Assembly: GCA_964512045.1 (NCBI GenBank)
Contig: CAZEJK010000266.1
Location: 1 to 6,940 of the forward strand
Length of the DNA stretch: 6,940 nucleotides
Source: CAZEJK01 sp964512045
GTDB taxonomy: Bacteria > Acidobacteriota > Thermoanaerobaculia > Thermoanaerobaculales > Sulfomarinibacteraceae
Reading direction: 5' to 3'
Positions 1 through 5,646 of the stretch are shown one piece after another. Both the position numbers and the translations under genes were made by a program. The notes under the pieces were generated by a model. It was not told the origin of the DNA. It made no database searches and worked only from the letters and a program-made list of their open reading frames with translations. Positions within the stretch are counted from its first letter, which is position 1; each line of letters starts with the position of its first letter.

Positions 1-2
1 TC

Positions 3-239
3 TGGCCGAAGTCGTGGGACCGGATGCTCCTGCCCCACCCGAACGCCACGATCCCAATCCTGTTCGGCACCCCGATCTCAGTCCCGGCGACCCTCGATGA
101 AGCCGCCATGGAGTCGATTCGCCGTCGCGTGGAGCAGGCGGTGCTCGATCTCCACCGGGAGGCAGATACGGAGGCCGGGTTCAAAGACAGTGAGCCGCTG
201 CAGGACCCCACTGCGATGAAACGCTCCAAGGCTGAGTAG
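3..239 (+). CDS. DUF374-type lysophospholipid acyltransferase, C-terminal fragment (5' end outside window)
   Basis: The reading frame is open from the left edge to a TAG stop at 237-239 and gives the last 78 residues of a protein whose start lies outside the window. The segment KSWDRMLLPHPNATIPILFG followed by TPISVP matches the C-terminal signature I know from the DUF374 branch of lysophospholipid acyltransferases, where an S-W-D-R-hydrophobic-P stretch precedes a strand ending in G-x-P-I-x-VP. A helix rich in Arg/Glu and ending in A-D follows, also as in the family. These are inner-membrane enzymes that transfer acyl chains and are often encoded near lipid A or Kdo genes. The catalytic HX4D motif would lie upstream and cannot be checked. 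The final ~17 residues are polar and look like a disordered tail. The gene converges on the protease gene with a 9-bp gap. Assignment is by family memory only. Confidence 0.7.
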   Translation, partial: WPKSWDRMLLPHPNATIPILFGTPISVPATLDEAAMESIRRRVEQAVLDLHREADTEAGFKDSEPLQDPTAMKRSKAE

Positions 240-248
240 CCCGAAAGC

Positions 249-1415
249 TCACGAGACGTTGTCGGGCGCGATGGCTCGTGCTCGCTCTTCGAGAGCCTGG
301 AGGATCGACTCGGTGTACAGCGCAAAGCTCAAGTCCTTGCGCGGATGCGCCTCGGTGATCACACCGCAGACTCGTGCCCGGCAATCGAACAACGGTCCGC
401 CGCTGGAGCCAACGTCGACGGTGGCGTCGGTCTGGATCCGATCGGGACGCAACGCCGAGATCACCCCCGAGGTGAAGGTATGCCGATACCCCTCCGGTGC
501 GCCGATGGCATACACCGGCTGGCCGACTCGAAGCTCGCCGCGCCGCGAGAGCGGAACCGGACCTGCCTGCTCGCCGAGCCGATCCACCCTGAGCAACGCC
601 AGGTCGTGAACCGAGGAGACGAAGTCCAAACGTGCGGGGAAGATGCGGCCATCCTCCGCCTCCACGCGGTACGCCACTGCCCCTCCTGGAGGCCCGGCAG
701 GCCGCACCACATGACGGTTCGTGACGAGGTAGCAGCTCTGCCGCCGGTCCGCACCGATGACGACGCCAGAGCCGCTGGCACGGAGACGTCCATCGGCCAG
801 AACTCGAACCGTTACCACCGATCGACGCACGCGATCGAACACCTCCTCCGGTGGAAGCTCTTCGTCCACCGCCACAGCCGGTACCAGCAGAACGCGCTCG
901 GAGCTCGGCTGTGCCTCCGGCCACTCCCCCGGGACCGCTACGGTCCCGGCAACGAGCGCCAACCCGATGAGCAGAACCGCTCCGAAGATGGCGAAGAGGT
1001 TGCGCCAGGGGCGAAGGCGCACCTGGTAGCGCAGAAACGTCCACCAGCCGATTCCGCACGGCCGGCGGAGCTCCTCCAGGTACCGCAGCTCACTCCGGTT
1101 GATCCGCCGATCCGCCCGGAGCACGTCGACACACCGCTCGAACAGCCATCTGCGATCGTCCTGCCCGAGGCTCGCGATCTGGCCCAGCACCAGGTTCGCG
1201 TTGGTGCCGTGGAGAGCCTGACGACGGAGCTCGGTCCGCTCCTCCGGCGTGGTCTGCATCTGATCGAGGAGATGACTCACGTAGTCCCGCTCCGCCAACG
1301 TCATCACGCCGTCGGACCACACTGCAGCGACACACGCGCCATAGACGAGACGCTCGAGACGCTGCCGCTCGGCGACGGGATCCTCTCCTCCGCGATCGAT
1401 ACCCGGGTCCTCCAT
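249..1415 (-). CDS. TerB-like domain / membrane helix / trypsin-like (HtrA-type, PDZ-less) serine protease
   Basis: This is a 388-residue protein. Residues ~14-115 are helical and acidic, with two repeats of the A(D/S)DGxxxxxE kind (WSDGVMTLAERD at 33-44 and RADRRINRSE at 100-109), as in TerB/DjlA-type domains. Residues ~139-161 form one hydrophobic helix preceded by a basic stretch, which predicts N-terminus in, C-terminus out. Residues ~190-375 are a trypsin-like domain: His235 in TNRHVV, Asp271 in VHDLALLRV and Ser338 in GSSGGP complete the catalytic triad, so it should be active. No PDZ domain follows, unlike DegP/DegS; the protein stops soon after the protease fold. I infer an inner-membrane protease acting in the periplasm and possibly controlled by the cytoplasmic TerB-like domain; the substrate is unknown. 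I chose ATG 1415 because a -35/-10 pair lies just upstream and the extension to ATG 1496 or beyond is low-complexity Gly/Arg-rich. SD is weak (GGGA). It is monocistronic and convergent with the acyltransferase gene. Confidence 0.85.
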   Translation of the reverse strand: MEDPGIDRGGEDPVAERQRLERLVYGACVAAVWSDGVMTLAERDYVSHLLDQMQTTPEERTELRRQALHGTNANLVLGQIASLGQDDRRWLFERCVDVLRADRRINRSELRYLEELRRPCGIGWWTFLRYQVRLRPWRNLFAIFGAVLLIGLALVAGTVAVPGEWPEAQPSSERVLLVPAVAVDEELPPEEVFDRVRRSVVTVRVLADGRLRASGSGVVIGADRRQSCYLVTNRHVVRPAGPPGGAVAYRVEAEDGRIFPARLDFVSSVHDLALLRVDRLGEQAGPVPLSRRGELRVGQPVYAIGAPEGYRHTFTSGVISALRPDRIQTDATVDVGSSGGPLFDCRARVCGVITEAHPRKDLSFALYTESILQALEERARAIAPDNVS

Positions 1416-1425
1416 GTTTCCCGAG

Positions 1426-1454
1426 AGTATGGCGAATGCGGCGTCCACTCGCAA
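1426..1454 (-). promoter_or_regulatory. Candidate sigma70 promoter of the TerB-trypsin protease gene
   Basis: Reading the minus strand, TTGCGA (1454-1449) and CATACT (1431-1426) are separated by 17 bp; each matches four of six consensus bases. Transcription would begin around 1419, a few bases before ATG 1415, giving a nearly leaderless mRNA. This fits the weak ribosome binding site and is the main argument for the 1415 start over 1496. Confidence 0.4.
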
Positions 1455-1557
1455 CCGATGCCACCACCGGCCGCCGGAGCCCGCGCCCGTCCCCATGACC
1501 CTCCGCCGCCATCGGAGCCGTTCCGACAACCTGCTGGAGGGGCACCTACGCCGCGTG

Positions 1558-1666
1558 AGCTCCGCGCGTAGGCGGTGTGACCGTCGAGCCGTACCTCCTC
1601 GAACAGAGCGAAGCCGAGGCCCCAGATCATGGCGCCGTTGGTGTTCGCGGTCAGCGTGTTGATGTT
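1558..1666. repeat. 109-bp exact direct repeat, copy 1 (displaced fragment of the molybdenum hydroxylase large-subunit gene)
   Basis: These 109 bp are identical, base for base, to 3092-3200 and in the same orientation, 1534 bp apart. The second copy lies inside the intact large-subunit gene and encodes its residues 602-637 (minus strand). This copy is a free-standing piece: sequence on both sides is unrelated to the large-subunit gene, so it encodes the same 36 residues but no functional protein. It sits about 100 bp upstream of the protease promoter. Complete identity means a recent duplication, gene conversion, selection at DNA level, or an assembly artefact. Confidence 0.95.
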
Positions 1667-1793
1667 CTCCTGCACGACACGCGACCTGCACCCATCGTGC
1701 GCTGGCCCGAGTGAACTCAGTGCCGGCCCCGCGGCTGCGGTCCGGTGACGACAGATCTGCGAATCCTGCACCGTTTCCGGTGAGGCCTTGCCA
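1667..1793. other. Unassigned spacer with a small hairpin
   Basis: I see no gene here. Short open frames on the minus strand run through into the duplicated fragment but resemble nothing. The only structure is an inverted repeat at 1769-1782, which on the minus strand reads CACCG-GAAA-CGGTG: a 5-bp stem closed by a GNRA-type tetraloop, 12 bp past the stop of the cupin-like remnant. There is no following T-run, so a terminator role is only a guess. Confidence 0.4.
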
Positions 1794-2095
1794 TCACCTC
1801 ATGAACGTCACGACGAGGTAGCACGCCGGGCTGTCACCGGTGTTCTCGACCTCCTGGTCGGCAGGCTGGTGCAAATGCGCATGGCCCTCGGTCCAGCTCT
1901 TCTCCGGCGACGCTTCGTCGCCCTCGGTCCACTCGATGGAGCAGTCGGAAGGAGCGTAGACGGCGCGTTCGGACGCGTGGTGCCGCGCAGAACCCGGCCA
2001 GCCACGCGCGGACCTTCGTCGCCGACGAAGGCGCCGACCGCCTGGTACCCCAGCCCACGGGCTTCCATGTGTTTCCGGGCGCCGGAGCTTGTCAT
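1794..2095 (-). pseudogene. Possible cupin-like gene remnant, frameshifted
   Basis: On the minus strand, the frame ending in TGA at 1794-1796 encodes a stretch that reads like the second half of a small cupin: HHASERAVYAP, then SIEWTEGDE, then a Gly-His turn, then EVENTGDSPACYLVV. Order and spacing resemble small cupins that have an H-x-H/P segment, an acidic turn and a closing H-x-x-x-N-x-G-D-x-P-A strand. Upstream of about 1990 this frame turns into Arg-rich nonsense, whereas the other two minus frames contain protein-like pieces (TKVRAWLAGF in one, GYQAVGAFVGDEG in another, from ATG 2095). This pattern suggests one or more frameshifts. The expected metal-binding His before the ENTGD segment is Gln (ADQEVEN). 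No promoter is evident, and the vapBC promoter occupies the 5' side. I read this as a decayed gene, possibly truncated when vapBC was acquired. It may instead be non-coding. Confidence 0.35.
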
Positions 2096-2114
2096 GTGTT
2101 ACAATCAACACATG
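2093..2114. promoter_or_regulatory. Palindromic operator of the vapBC operon
   Basis: CATGTGTT (2093-2100), a 6-bp spacer and AACACATG (2107-2114) form a perfect 8+6+8 inverted repeat whose last three bases are the antitoxin start codon. VapB-type antitoxins are dimeric DNA-binding proteins that usually repress their own promoter by binding such palindromes, so this is the expected autoregulatory site. Binding here would cover both the -10 element and the start codon. Confidence 0.7.
2097..2105 (+). promoter_or_regulatory. vapB: Extended -10 promoter of vapBC, probably leaderless
   Basis: TGTTACAAT contains TACAAT (five of six matches to TATAAT) preceded by TG with one intervening base, the extended -10 arrangement. 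No good -35 hexamer lies at 16-18 bp. Transcription would start about 7 bp on, at or next to the A of ATG 2112. No ribosome binding site precedes that ATG, which is consistent with a leaderless transcript. The promoter lies wholly within the palindrome. Confidence 0.55.
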
Positions 2115-2345
2115 GATCGCACGATTCGCAACCTCGACGACGATGTCTACCGCCAGCTGAAGGCGCGCGCTGCGCTCCGCGGCGCCACCGTCGGCGAGCT
2201 GATGAACGAGGCTCTCCGCGCCTGGCTGGCAAGGCCGGAGGGCGGACCCGGCCGGCACAGCCTCGCCGACCTCGAGCCCGAACCCTACCCGGACGGCAAC
2301 GAGCGCTTGAGCGAGGAGATCGATGCTGTCGCCTACGGCGCCTGA
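2112..2345 (+). CDS. vapB: VapB/FitA-type ribbon-helix-helix antitoxin
   Basis: A 77-residue protein. The N-terminus MDRTIRNLDDDVYRQLKARA is the typical ribbon-helix-helix pattern: a beta strand with 'IRNLDD', then an amphipathic helix with 'LKARAALRG', then 'TVGELMNEALRAWLA' as the second helix (to ~40). Residues ~41-77 are acidic and flexible, ending EEIDAVAYGA, which in this family wraps round the toxin and blocks its active site. It neutralises the PIN toxin encoded next and should repress the operon. I prefer ATG 2112 because the protein then begins as homologues do and matches a leaderless promoter. An in-frame ATG at 2094, with GGAG at 2084-2087, would add six residues (MCYNQH) but places the start inside the operator. 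Its stop overlaps the toxin ribosome binding site. Confidence 0.88.
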   Translation: MDRTIRNLDDDVYRQLKARAALRGATVGELMNEALRAWLARPEGGPGRHSLADLEPEPYPDGNERLSEEIDAVAYGA

Positions 2346-2357
2346 GGACCGATTCCG

Positions 2358-2768
2358 GTGATTGTTCTCGATTCGAGCTTTCTGGTCGCGTACCACAACA
2401 GCCGGGACGCGCACCACGAGGCAGCCGCAGAGGTCATGGTGCGCTTCCTCGACAGCGAGTGGGGAAGAGGGCTGCTGTTGGAGTACGTCTTTCTCGAGGT
2501 GGTGACCGTGCTCATGGCCCGTCGCGGACCCAAGGTTGCCTCCGAGGTCGCCGGGGTGCTGCTTGGCGCCCGGGAGCTGGAGTTCGTTCCCTGCTCCGAC
2601 CGCTTCGTTGATGCCGTCGAGACGTTCTGCGGGCAGACCACGACCCGGCTGAGCCTGGTCGATGCGACCATCGTCAACGTGGCGCGCGATCGTGCCGACG
2701 GGCTGGTCGCCACCTTCGACCGCGAGCTCTCGGGTGTAAGGGGCATCCAGGCCATTCCGGCCTCTTGA
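2358..2768 (+). CDS. vapC: VapC-type PIN-domain ribonuclease toxin
   Basis: A 136-residue single PIN domain. The acidic residues expected to hold the metal ion are visible: Asp5 (IVLDSSFLVA), Glu47 (FLEVVTVLMARRG), Asp102 (SLVDATIVNVAR) and Asp121 (ATFDREL). Order, spacing and length fit VapC toxins, which are metal-dependent endoribonucleases that cleave specific RNAs (often tRNA or rRNA) and stop growth when the antitoxin is degraded. The target cannot be read from sequence. The start is GTG 2358, with GAGGA at 2344-2348 overlapping the antitoxin stop and 12 bp between the two genes, so translation is probably coupled. All key residues are present, so the toxin looks active. The gene converges with the molybdenum hydroxylase operon. 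Confidence 0.92.
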   Translation: MIVLDSSFLVAYHNSRDAHHEAAAEVMVRFLDSEWGRGLLLEYVFLEVVTVLMARRGPKVASEVAGVLLGARELEFVPCSDRFVDAVETFCGQTTTRLSLVDATIVNVARDRADGLVATFDRELSGVRGIQAIPAS

Positions 2769-2786
2769 GTCCGGCCTGCAATGAAG

Positions 2787-2829
2787 CCGGCGCGTCCGGT
2801 TGCGCCGGAGGGCACACCATGCCTCCCGG
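2787..2829. terminator. Candidate hairpin between convergent vapC and hydroxylase genes
   Basis: CCGGCGC (2787-2793) and GCGCCGG (2802-2808) form a perfect 7-bp stem with an 8-base loop. A second, overlapping stem is possible between 2805-2811 and 2822-2829 with one bulged base; the two share bases and exclude each other. Both lie in the 81-bp gap between two stop codons and could act in either direction. Neither is followed by a T-run, so a canonical intrinsic terminator is not shown. Confidence 0.35.
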
Positions 2830-2849
2830 CAACCGACGCCCAACCGTTC

Positions 2850-5003
2850 TCATCCTGCTTCCCGCTCCCGCCGAGCTGCAGCCAGACCGGCCAGAACCCG
2901 CTGCGGTGTCAACGGGAGCTCGTAGAAGCGGACGCCGATCGCCCGGTACACAGCGTTGGCGATGGCGCCGACCGTCGGGATCACGGGAAGCTCCCCGCAC
3001 CCTCGGGGGGCCTGAGCCGCGCTCTCGTTGTTCAGAAAGGCGAGCTCGATCGGCGGAACGTCAGAGAAGCGTGGGATCCGGTAGTCATCGAAGCTCCGCG
3101 CGTAGGCGGTGTGACCGTCGAGCCGTACCTCCTCGAACAGAGCGAAGCCGAGGCCCCAGATCATGGCGCCGTTGGTGTTCGCGGTCAGCGTGTTGATGTT
3201 GATGATGATGCCGATGTCGTATGCGCCCGCCAGCCGATCGACCCGCACGACGCCGGTCGCCCGGTCCACCGAGACCTCGGCGCCGACCGCGCCCAGCTGC
3301 CGTCCGCCGTGGGTGCAGATGGCGAAGCCGATTCCCCGATCCGGCTCGAGCTCTCGCGCCCCATAGCCGAGCATCTCTGCGCACGCATCGAGCAGTGGGG
3401 CGAACGACGACGTGAACAGGTTCTTCTTGCGGAACTCGATCGGGTCCAGCGCCAGCATCTCAGCGAGCATGTCCGTGTGACTCTCGACGGCGAAGCAGGT
3501 CTGCACGAAGCTCGTGCCGCGCATGGTGCCGTGCCGTGGCGGCACATCGGTATGGAACAGCCGAGTTCGCACATTCGGAATACTGTACGTCTCGGCACTC
3601 CCGTACCCCTCGTCCTGGTGCAGATCGAGCGTGCGGGCAATCAACCTGCCGTCCTCGGTGACTGCACTCGTGATATCAGCGACGACCGCTTCCTTGTACC
3701 GGGCCCGGTTCACGAACTGGAAGGCACGGCTGTAGATGTGCTTGACCTTCTTGCCGGATGCCTTGGCAAAGTGCGCCGCCTCGGCGAGTGATGGCGTGTC
3801 GATCTTCACTCCGAAGCCGCCACCCACCGGCATGCTGACGATACGGACCTGCTCCTCAGGAACACCCACAGCGCGCGCAACCCGCGGCCGCCCTTTGAAC
3901 GGCGCTTGCGTGGAAGCCCAAACTGTCGTGTGCTCCGGACCCACTGCCGCCAGCGCCGACTCCGGCTCGATCGGTGTCTGGCTGGCGTACTGGGTGACGT
4001 ACGTCTCCGAGAGCTTCCGGGAGCTCTCAGCCAACGCCGCGACTGCATCCCCGTGCTGCTCTCGCACCGTCCGAAGCCGAGCGCCGGCTCGGATCTCCGC
4101 CACCTTGTCGTATGCCTTGGGTCGGCTCGGCACCTTCCACCTGGCCTGCATCGCGTCGAGGCCGCGTTGCGCCGCGGTGTAGCTGTCTGCGACCACGAAG
4201 GCACCCGGACCGCTTCGCCGCGCCGTGACCACGCCGGGGACCTTGCGAGCCGCCTCCAGGTCGACGTGCTCGAGCCCGCTGAGATGGATGTGATACTCCG
4301 GCACCAGGTAGGCGCCGTAGCAGCACTCGCCCGGAAACAGATCGCCGACATACTGCAACGTCCCGGTCACGATCGCCTCTGCGTTCACCGCCGGGGTCTT
4401 GCGATCCACGTACACCGGACCGCTGCGCGTGACCTCCTTCCAGCTGATGGTCTCGAGCTGCACCGTTCCGTCGTCATCGGCCAGCTGCGAAATCGTCACC
4501 TTGCGCTCGGGCATGGCCGAGCTCGCGAATGCACCATCGGCATAGGTGAGCTGCTCTGCGGGGCACTCGAGCACCTTTGCCGCTCGTCGGAGGAGGTCCT
4601 CGCGAATCCGCGCACAGGCGTGCCAGTGACCCCAACCCACGATCCGGGTCGCGCTGCTGCCCTCTGTCGGACCGTCGTCGGGGCAGCTGTCAGTGTCGCC
4701 CATGACGATCTCGACCTTCTCCGGGGCCAGATCGAGCCCCTGCGACACGACGTTCGTGAGCACCGTCTTCAAACCCTGGCCCAGCTCGGTCCGGCCGGTG
4801 TGCGCCGTCACTGAGCCGTCCGGGTGGAGGAACATCCACTCCGTGTAGTCCACGAAGTAGCGATGGCCGTGGTTGGCGATCTGCTCCTTCGCTACCTCTT
4901 GAGCCCCTGCGTGGACAATGCGCTCGGCGCCGCACGCAATCGCGAACCCGTACACCAGGCTCCCGCTCGCCAGCTCCAGAAACTGTCGTCTATCAAGCGC
5001 CAT
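2850..5003 (-). CDS. Molybdenum hydroxylase large (molybdopterin-binding) subunit, IorB-like, Tat-exported
   Basis: A 717-residue protein of the xanthine oxidase family that would oxidise an aldehyde or N-heterocycle at a molybdenum centre. Residues 1-30 are a Tat signal: RRQFLE at 5-10, then a hydrophobic stretch, so it folds in the cytoplasm and is exported. Residues ~45-200 carry an N-terminal Mo-domain segment with ELGQG (73-77); ~205-290 resemble the a/b hammerhead domain; VGGGFG (393-398) and MRGTSFVQTCFAVES (494-508) are cofactor-binding motifs; Glu671 in RGCGELP is the expected catalytic glutamate, followed by AIANAVYRAIG. This N-terminal arrangement and the Tat signal point to the isoquinoline 1-oxidoreductase type rather than cytosolic XDH. 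ATG 5003 has a GGAGGGGG-like SD and starts right at the Tat signal; it overlaps the small-subunit gene by 11 nt. Residues 602-637 are the source of the 109-bp repeat. The substrate is not predictable. Confidence 0.9.
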   Translation of the reverse strand: MALDRRQFLELASGSLVYGFAIACGAERIVHAGAQEVAKEQIANHGHRYFVDYTEWMFLHPDGSVTAHTGRTELGQGLKTVLTNVVSQGLDLAPEKVEIVMGDTDSCPDDGPTEGSSATRIVGWGHWHACARIREDLLRRAAKVLECPAEQLTYADGAFASSAMPERKVTISQLADDDGTVQLETISWKEVTRSGPVYVDRKTPAVNAEAIVTGTLQYVGDLFPGECCYGAYLVPEYHIHLSGLEHVDLEAARKVPGVVTARRSGPGAFVVADSYTAAQRGLDAMQARWKVPSRPKAYDKVAEIRAGARLRTVREQHGDAVAALAESSRKLSETYVTQYASQTPIEPESALAAVGPEHTTVWASTQAPFKGRPRVARAVGVPEEQVRIVSMPVGGGFGVKIDTPSLAEAAHFAKASGKKVKHIYSRAFQFVNRARYKEAVVADITSAVTEDGRLIARTLDLHQDEGYGSAETYSIPNVRTRLFHTDVPPRHGTMRGTSFVQTCFAVESHTDMLAEMLALDPIEFRKKNLFTSSFAPLLDACAEMLGYGARELEPDRGIGFAICTHGGRQLGAVGAEVSVDRATGVVRVDRLAGAYDIGIIININTLTANTNGAMIWGLGFALFEEVRLDGHTAYARSFDDYRIPRFSDVPPIELAFLNNESAAQAPRGCGELPVIPTVGAIANAVYRAIGVRFYELPLTPQRVLAGLAAARREREAG
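3092..3200. repeat. 109-bp exact direct repeat, copy 2 (in situ within the large-subunit gene)
   Basis: This copy is in frame inside the molybdenum hydroxylase large-subunit gene and encodes residues 602-637, from NINTLTANTNG to HTAYARS, including the GAMIWGLGFALFEE segment near the cofactor. It is presumably the parent of 1558-1666. Its right edge (3200) abuts a short GAT-rich tract (3195-3210), a plausible breakpoint. Confidence 0.95.
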
Positions 5004-5496
5004 CGTCGCCCCCCTCCGCCGGACCGCTCGCGGAGCCCGCCACGCTCTCGATCGCGGCAACGATGCTCGGGTAGGAGGCGCACCGGCACAGGTTGTCGTT
5101 CATGAAGTCGACGATCTCCCGCCGAGCTGGCGCCGGGTTCGAGCTGAGCAGCGCAGTCGCGGTCACGATCATGCCGGGCGTACAGAACCCGCAGCCAAAG
5201 GCCGTATGATCGACGAACGCCTGCTGCAACGGCGACAGGCGCCCCGGCGATCCCAGGCCCTCGATCGTCACGATCTTCTCGCCAGCAGCGACATCACCCA
5301 CCGCCAGCACACACGACCGGTACACCTCACCATCCACCAGCACCGCGCACGCCCCACACGAGCCCTCTCCACATCCGAACTTGGTTCCCGTGAGCTTGAG
5401 ATGATCGCGGAGCACCCAGAGCAGCGGCTCTGAGGGGTCCACCGTGACGGTGTGCACCACGCCGTTGACGTGCAGCTTGAGCTTCTCCTTCGCCAT
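4993..5496 (-). CDS. Molybdenum hydroxylase small subunit, two [2Fe-2S] clusters (IorA-like)
   Basis: A 167-residue iron-sulfur subunit that passes electrons from the molybdenum centre to an acceptor. The N-terminal plant-type ferredoxin domain (~1-78) has Cys42, Cys47, Cys50 (GCGEGSCGAC) and Cys62. The C-terminal helical domain has Cys102, Cys105 (GCGFCTPGM), Cys137 and Cys139 (NLCRC). All eight ligands are present and length is normal. It has no signal peptide; in this family the small subunit is co-exported with the Tat-bearing large subunit. ATG 5496 follows a strong GGAGGGGG site and begins the conserved KLKLHVNG strand; an upstream in-frame start at 5556 is less likely. The gene is first in the operon, and its stop lies 11 nt inside the large-subunit gene, giving translational coupling. 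No FAD subunit, cytochrome or XdhC-like maturation gene is adjacent. Confidence 0.95.
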   Translation of the reverse strand: MAKEKLKLHVNGVVHTVTVDPSEPLLWVLRDHLKLTGTKFGCGEGSCGACAVLVDGEVYRSCVLAVGDVAAGEKIVTIEGLGSPGRLSPLQQAFVDHTAFGCGFCTPGMIVTATALLSSNPAPARREIVDFMNDNLCRCASYPSIVAAIESVAGSASGPAEGGDDGA

Positions 5497-5512
5497 CGCC
5501 CCCTCCGCCCGC

Positions 5513-5542
5513 AGTGTACGGCAGCCACACCGATCGTGTCGC
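5513..5542 (-). promoter_or_regulatory. Weak candidate promoter of the molybdenum hydroxylase operon
   Basis: On the minus strand, GCGACA (5542-5537) and TACACT (5518-5513) are separated by 18 bp, each with four of six consensus matches. The leader would be short and still include the GGAGGGGG ribosome binding site. The operon could also be read through from hemW, 150 bp upstream on the same strand. Confidence 0.28.
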
Positions 5543-5581
5543 GTCGTGCTTCGCACATGGCCTCACGCTGCTCGCGACCTA

Positions 5582-5595
5582 CCTCTCCGGAGAGG
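5582..5595. promoter_or_regulatory. 14-bp perfect palindrome between hemW and the hydroxylase operon
   Basis: CCTCTCCGGAGAGG is self-complementary and lies upstream of the candidate operon promoter and 52 bp past the hemW stop. It could be a regulator site for the operon, or a short hairpin (5-bp stem, CCGG loop) ending the hemW transcript. No T-run follows, and the role is undecided. The rest of 5497-5646 shows nothing else recognisable. Confidence 0.3.
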
Positions 5596-5646
5596 GAGTC
5601 GAGATTGAAGGGTCGGTCTGACGCGATCGCGGGCCACCTGCACCGC

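Noticed and set aside
345..1571. Long plus-strand open frame (408 codons) opposite the protease gene
   Set aside because: It is antisense to a gene with a clear catalytic triad; the translation is Arg/Pro/His-rich with no family pattern and runs over the protease promoter. It is a GC-rich shadow frame.
1416..1691. N-terminal extension of the protease to ATG 1496 or ATG 1691
   Set aside because: The 1691 extension reads the displaced 109-bp fragment in the wrong frame, and the 1496 extension is low-complexity and upstream of the candidate promoter. ATG 1415 fits better.
2089..2094. TTGTCA as a -35 box for vapBC
   Set aside because: It is only 5 bp from TACAAT, and a 17-bp spacing would place a -10 over the start codon where there is no matching sequence. 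The extended -10 explains the promoter better.
1794..2843. Minus-strand open frame of 349 codons spanning the vapBC region
   Set aside because: Most of it is antisense to vapB and vapC, which carry clear family motifs. Only the last ~60 codons outside vapBC look protein-like and are reported as a possible remnant.
1558..3200. Template/variable repeat pair of a diversity-generating retroelement
   Set aside because: The two copies are identical rather than differing at adenines, there is no reverse transcriptase, and the in-gene copy is not at a C-terminal ligand-binding position.
1558..3200. Composite transposon or insertion sequence bounded by the 109-bp direct repeats
   Set aside because: There is no transposase, no terminal inverted repeats and no target-site duplication, and the repeat is ordinary coding sequence of the hydroxylase gene.
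3906..4814. Plus-strand open frame (302 codons) inside the molybdenum hydroxylase gene
   Set aside because: It is a shadow of a well-conserved minus-strand gene and has no recognisable motif.
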